Source of the DNA: Cymbidium sinense
Lineage: Eukaryota > Streptophyta > Magnoliopsida > Asparagales > Orchidaceae
Direction of reading: 5' to 3'
DNA length: 64,000 nucleotides
NCBI GenBank assembly: GCA_021442155.1
Contig: CM038229.1
Span: forward strand, 69,708,443 to 69,772,442
Under the pieces are notes generated by a model that had not been told where the DNA came from, searched no databases, and saw only the letters and a program-made list of their open reading frames with translations. Of this stretch, positions 58,701 through 64,000 are shown one piece after another (the first letter of the stretch is position 1; each line of letters starts with the position of its first letter). The translations under genes were made by a program, and so were the position numbers.

Positions 58701-59231
58701 AAATCCTAAAGACACTCTTAAAAAATAAGAAAGCTTAAAGTAAATCAAAGTTTATTTAGTATGATTTTTATTTGGTTTTGAATTTGATTTAATTTTGAAA
58801 TTGTGAATTGTGTTTGCTGTTCCTAACCCATTCCACATGTGTTTGACATTTTTGTTTAATTTTTAGATGATTAGATTCATTTTAGATTTTGAATAGGTTA
58901 AAGTATGAATTAAACATGTTAATTGACCCTTACCTATACCACCGTAACATAGTTAACTAAGTAATTATGAGCCAATGATATGATATAAAATCTTACAAGG
59001 AATTTAAATTTGCAATGCACCTAGGAAGAAAAGGGCCTAATACAATTTGGCTCATGGTTAATGGTTAATTAAGCTAACTTAAGTAATTTCAAAACATCCC
59101 TCACACATATGAGTTGAGTTTTGATTTCCTTAATTGAACTTAGGCTCTTGAACACCTAAACATCTACCCAAAGTAGATTAATTAAGTTCTAGAAAGTTTT
59201 AGAAATTTTAAGAAATTAATTAAAATGGTAA
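55755..59231 (-). mobile_element. Element C: truncated copy on the - strand
   Basis: In reverse order it shows the TATCTCGAGAGATAGAAGTC block (about 55781), ATCTATGGAGCTTTGGG, the AAGGGGTTGCTAATTCTTTTATC block, the CTTCTTC-rich tract (complement of AAGAAG), TAGGTTAGGGC-type sequence and the ACTAATATACCACTATCC block (about 58143). It lacks the segment with the GTAATCC..GGGTTG block, where AATTAAGCAAGAAAT repeats suggest a small deletion. It is cut at 59231 by element D. Confidence 0.75.
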
Positions 59232-62200
59232 TGTTGACCTCATTATTGGAATGAGCCTTCAAGACAAAATCTTGAACTTAGCCAAATCAAACTAAAATCA
59301 AGCCAAACCCTTGATCTTTTTCATGATTCAATCAATCCTACAATCATGAATCCAATTATAAACATAAACTTCAATCATCAAACCAAAACTAAATTCAAAA
59401 AATCAAACCCAAGTCAAACTCATGTTCACCATTTTACTTGAAATTATTAAATGAATCAAAACCCATTTGACTCCAAATCTCTTACAAATAGATTTATTTT
59501 CAATCACAAGTATATATGTGAGTTCAACCAAACTTGAATCATGCCTTGATCAAACCAACTAAACCCAATTGGCTCACTTGACCCAAAGTGGCTAATTTGA
59601 CCAACATGAACCAAAATTGAATTCCATCCAAATCAAAGTTAATTAATCCAATCTAAACTTCATGTCATATTTGTTGATCATCATAGGTTAATCAATTGTC
59701 ATCAATTGGGTCAAACTAAGTCAATAGCTGACCAAGTCAACCCTTTAACCCACATGAACCCAAACTAGCCAACCTAAACCAAATTGATTAATGGCTCAAG
59801 TTCACTCCAAATTGATTATTGAACTTGACTTAAACCCAATTTGACCAATTGGCTAACTAGACCTAACCTAGCCCAATTGACCATGAACCCAACTTGACCT
59901 AAAAGGTCAAATCAAGCCAAAATCAAATAAAAACCAAATTGATTAGAAGAAAAGTTACCAATCCATTTCAAATGATCAACCAAACCCAAACCAAGCCATA
60001 ATTCAAGTCAATCAAATTAACTTAGCCCAAATTGACCTAAAGAATCAAATTGGCCAAAACCCAAATTAAATCAAAATTAAACCAAATTAATTGAAACAAA
60101 TTGAACCAATATGCTTCAAATAGTCATTTGAACTTGACCCAACTCTTGATTTAACGAATTTGACCAATTGGTCAACCTAAACTCATTTTGATTTGACCCA
60201 AATGGGTCAAATTAACCCAAAGTAAGTAAACCAAATGAACTTCAAATGACATGAAATTTGGTCCAACTTAATTTTGACTCATTTCATATCTACCCAAATC
60301 AAATCCAAAGCCAAATGACCACTTTGCCCTTGGGTCAAGGGCATCTCATGAGAAAAGGCACTTTTCCAAGTGGTCATTTCTCTTCCTTAGCCACTTGGCA
60401 CTCATCCATTGGTCCACATAGGCACCAAGGAGACTGATTTTCTAACCCAAGGAGTGGTTGGGGTAGCCATGACTCATGGGGAGGTGAAATCACCTCACCT
60501 CTCCCATTGGAACACTTGGCATGAAGGACACTCACCTCCCTTTGGCTGGACACCAACTTGTCCTTCATGACCCACTTTCCATGCCTTAGCCAACCATAGG
60601 GAACTACCTAGAATGATTATCTTCCATTCTCAACCACCAAGAGATATGAGTTTGGAGCCAAAATATTAAACAAAAAAGTGGGAAAAGGTTCATTTCACTT
60701 TTCATTCTAAAGCTTTAGTGGCTGAAGGAAATCCATTCCTCTCATTCTCCTCCTCCTAGAGCTCCCAAAAGTCATCCACTTCATTTTGGAGAGAAATACT
60801 CCAAAACTACAGGGATTTCGACAAAGAAATGACGATCACTGGAGGAAACTTTGTTTCGACGTGAAGGAGAGGATCTAAGCTCAATCAAAAGCTTCTTCCC
60901 TCACTCGACAATGCTTGAGTCACCACCACCACCGGAAATCATCTCCAATGAGATAACCTTCAAAAACTGTAGCTAGCCTTAGGATATTTTATTTTGTGAT
61001 AAATTTTGCGCTATTTTTAGGAATCTACCATAGATAATCCCGCTTTTTTTACTTTAAATCATCTTAATTAGGAAATAGAATTTTTTTGATGCAAATCAAT
61101 GCAAAAATGAGTCCATTTGGACAAGTTTTCACTTAGAATCTCATTTTTCCTTTAAAAAAGAAAAATCTATTTTTACTGTTCATCGCCAGCAAGGGTACAG
61201 TCGCTGTCCCGTCCTACGGTTCGCAGGATCGGACGGCTCGGATCACGTGATTTGTGATTTCGGATGGCCTGATGCGATCTAGACCGTCTGATCGCATGGT
61301 TCGTGTGATAGGACGGCTCAAATTGTCCGATCGGCGATCCTCGTCTAGATCGGACTGATTCGATCATTCGATCGACGATCGGACGATCCGAGAGTCATGA
61401 ATTGACCGTTCCTCGCTTCTCACCGACGCGTGGCACCGCGCGAATCCCGGGCATGTGCCATGCTACCGCTTCCACCGCGACCACGTGTGGCGCAGATTGC
61501 CAAGTTACAGATTTTTTGATTTAAAAAAATAATTAAAATTGCAAAAAATTATAGAAAATAAAATAGTTAAGAAAAAATTACAAACAAGGGCTCGCTGGAT
61601 TCGTGTTTCTGAGAGAAATCCAAAAACCCAAAATCCCAAAATTTTTGAGCATAATTTGAGTTTTAGTAAAAAAAAAATTTTAATTAAATTAGAAATACAT
61701 GGATTTAGTTAAAATTTTTAGAGATTAAAATTGGTGTTAAAATACAGCTACCATAAAATTTCAAGTCAAAATAACCTTTGGATTAACATATATTGAATTT
61801 TGAGTGTCAAATGAATTATTTTAATAAAATAAATTAGTAGAATTCATAAAAATCACTTAAATCAATTGAAACTTGAAAAATACATTACTAAACGTCAAAA
61901 AATCAGAAAAAATATGAATATGGCTCATTTTAAAGATAATTGAGGAGAATCTAATAAAATTATTTCTAATTGAGTTTAACCAAGAGATTTTCCTTAATTA
62001 GGGTTTATTTGAAAACTTAATAACTCTAATTACTCCCTAATGACTTTATTAATTAATTTTAAACTTCTCATGCATAGTTAGTGGGATGACTCTAATTTTT
62101 TTTTGAAATTTCATTATGAGTTAATCAGGAAAATTAATTAATGAACCCTAATCACTCTCTTAATGTAATTAATGTTAATTAAGCATATGAACAGTGGTTT

Positions 62201-64000
62201 AATTCCTTGATTAAGATAATTACATTTTGTTTATGTGATTAAGAGGTTTATGGAATGATTTTGGGATATTTTTCTTAAGCTATTCCCTAAACCCCCTTTC
62301 TTCCTTAACCCAATTAAGCATTAATCCACCAATGATCTACTTAATTAATCAAATCAAATTCTCAAAAAAAAAAAAATTAATCTAGAAACTTAATCACCTA
62401 AACCTTCTTGGGTAGATACTAGGTGTAATAACCTAAGTAAGAAATCATACCTAACCCATATGTGTAGGAAAGGTTATGAATTACTTAAATTAAACCCTTT
62501 AGCTTAATTAATCATTAATTATGAGCCAATTGTATTAGGTACCTTTCTTTCCTAGGATGCATTACTGATTTAAATTCCTTGTGATTTTATGTCATACATT
62601 GGCTCATAATGGTTTGATTAAATATGTTAAAGTGGTACTAATTAATGAACTCAATCTACACCTTAACCTAACTAAAGCATACAATTAATCTAATCACCTA
62701 AAAATTAAATTAAAATAATATACACATGTGGGAATGGGAAAAGGCTAGCAAACCTTCTCACACTTTCTTAATCTAAATCAAACTCAAAGCTAAAATAAAA
62801 GTATCTTTAAATAACTTTTGATTCTCTTTAAATGATCTTACTTCATAAGATTCTCATTAATTGTGAACCAACACTTGTACCTCACACCTGGTTAACAATG
62901 GCAGACTTACTTATACATATACATACATGTGTGCATGTGAAAATGGATAAGAAAACCTCTTTAATGAAAATCATGCATCATAAAATATTCAAATTTTCTT
63001 AAGTAACTCACTTAACATTCTCTTTCCATGCATTTCTTTTTGTACATGCACATGTATTTAAGAAAAGTGGTATATTAGTCTGGACATCCCTAGGATTGCT
63101 TTAAGTAGCCCTAAGTAGGTCTTATACCTTATACCCAACTTATGCGCTCACTTATGTATTTTATACTTGTAAATGTGGAAATGAAAATGGATAAAAGAGC
63201 TACTTAACCAAATCATGCTTACATGAAACATTCCAAATTTATTTAAGTAACCTCACTTAGCATTCATCATAAAGTATACTAAACATTCACATTTGTATGC
63301 ATAGATATGCTTAGGATCCATTCATATGCATGTTATACACATATGAGAAAGAATTAAAATGTTGTGTATTTTGTGATAGTAATTCACTTTATTTAATATT
63401 AAAATGACTTTCTTTTTGAATATATTTGTTTAGAGAAAAATCTAAACTTAGGATTAATTAAAATACATAATAAAGCATTCACTAAACAAAATTCTGAATT
63501 TACCTTAGAAATCTTAAGGTAAGGAGAAAAGAGAAGTTCTCTTTTTTTTCTCTTTATAACCTTTAATTAAGTTGGTTCATTCAAACCAAAGCAAATCATC
63601 AAATAAAATTAACCCATATCAACTAAACAACTTAAATGAGACCATCCTTCTAAGTTGAACCTTTTCACATTAAAAAAATCCTAACGTTAAAGCCTAGCTA
63701 AGCATACCACACAAATCTTACATGGCACACACATTAGGCTAAGTCACCACTTCTAGTCCTATGTTAGGGCAGTACATGGTTTCATGTTTGCTTTTATTTT
63801 ATAATATTTTGTTTTAATTTGGATGTTAGGGTGTATGTGCGTAGAATGAATGGTAGGATGATTTAAGCTAACCATTATCTTACAGGGATTGTGCTTAAGG
63901 GTGTGTAATAAAATATAACTAATTTTACTATGTAGGTGCTTATACCCTTAAGCATAATCCAAAATAAGCCACATGGACTTGGTTACCCATGTGTGGGGTG
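59232..64000 (+). mobile_element. Element D: large LTR-type element running out of the window
   Basis: It starts TGTTGACCTCATTATTGG after GGTAA (59227-59231, possible target duplication). The TTGACC/AAATTGG-rich U3-like part runs to about 60330, then CT-rich sequence, a GC-rich island (61190-61500) with many CGATCGGACGG-like words, the GTGGTATATTAGTCTGGACA block (about 63067), ATTAGGCTAAGTCACCACTT (63733) and the ACCCATGTGTGGGGTG block at the window end. Chance ORFs (60374-60568, 61173-61367) have no recognisable product. Confidence 0.8.
61190..61500. other. GC-rich island inside element D
   Basis: Dense CGATCGGACGG, GGATCGGACGGCTCG and CACGTGTGGC-type words occupy the place where F has its own GC-rich block (5645-5890). 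The words TCGGACGG and CGATC are shared in spirit with F (complement), which suggests a common origin followed by rapid change. Confidence 0.6.

Overview
This window is plant nuclear DNA, from an angiosperm whose species I cannot identify. The signs are AT-rich, almost gene-free sequence, spliced genes with GT..AG introns, plant-type LTR retrotransposons, an RTE-type LINE, a FAR1/Ulp1-bearing DNA transposon and an ascorbate-oxidase-like gene. I see no bacterial operons, rRNA, intact tRNA gene or CRISPR array. Nearly everything is transposable elements, many nested inside one another.

Region 1 (about 243-16470) is a composite foldback / Mutator-like DNA transposon. Its outer ends are inverted copies of each other. 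Inside them lie long tandem arrays of a ~130-145 bp unit built around the perfect 20-bp palindrome TGTACTCTCATGAGAGTACA. The arrays run in one orientation on the left (725-1650, 8075-9360) and the opposite one on the right (9973-10720, 13866-15990). The cargo is a FAR1-type zinc-finger domain (+ strand) and a multi-exon Ulp1-like cysteine protease gene (- strand) that has lost its catalytic Cys and His. The left array is split by a large LTR-type element (about 1692-8074), which itself holds an RTE LINE tail (2059-2449).

Region 2 (about 17015-29350) holds LTR retrotransposons of one family at different ages. The best copy spans 18980-24203, with two LTRs, a primer-binding site and a polypurine tract. 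It has no gag-pol; two minisatellites and GC-rich filler occupy its interior. Relic LTRs lie at 17665, 27072 and 28853. A small fragment of an ascorbate-oxidase exon sits at 24647-24840.

Region 3 (about 29350-37800) is AT-rich and low-complexity, plus the only recognisable host gene: an ascorbate-oxidase-like multicopper oxidase on the - strand (35066-37242). Its TATA box and first four exons look intact. The middle of the protein is missing and the third cupredoxin domain is frameshifted and cut off.

Region 4 (37814-64000) is a nest of six copies of one very large, non-coding, TG..CA-ended element, probably huge LTRs (5.7-7.1 kb). Target-site duplications can be read directly for two of them (TGCTT and CATCC), which fixes the insertion order. 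No protein-coding gene is convincing there.
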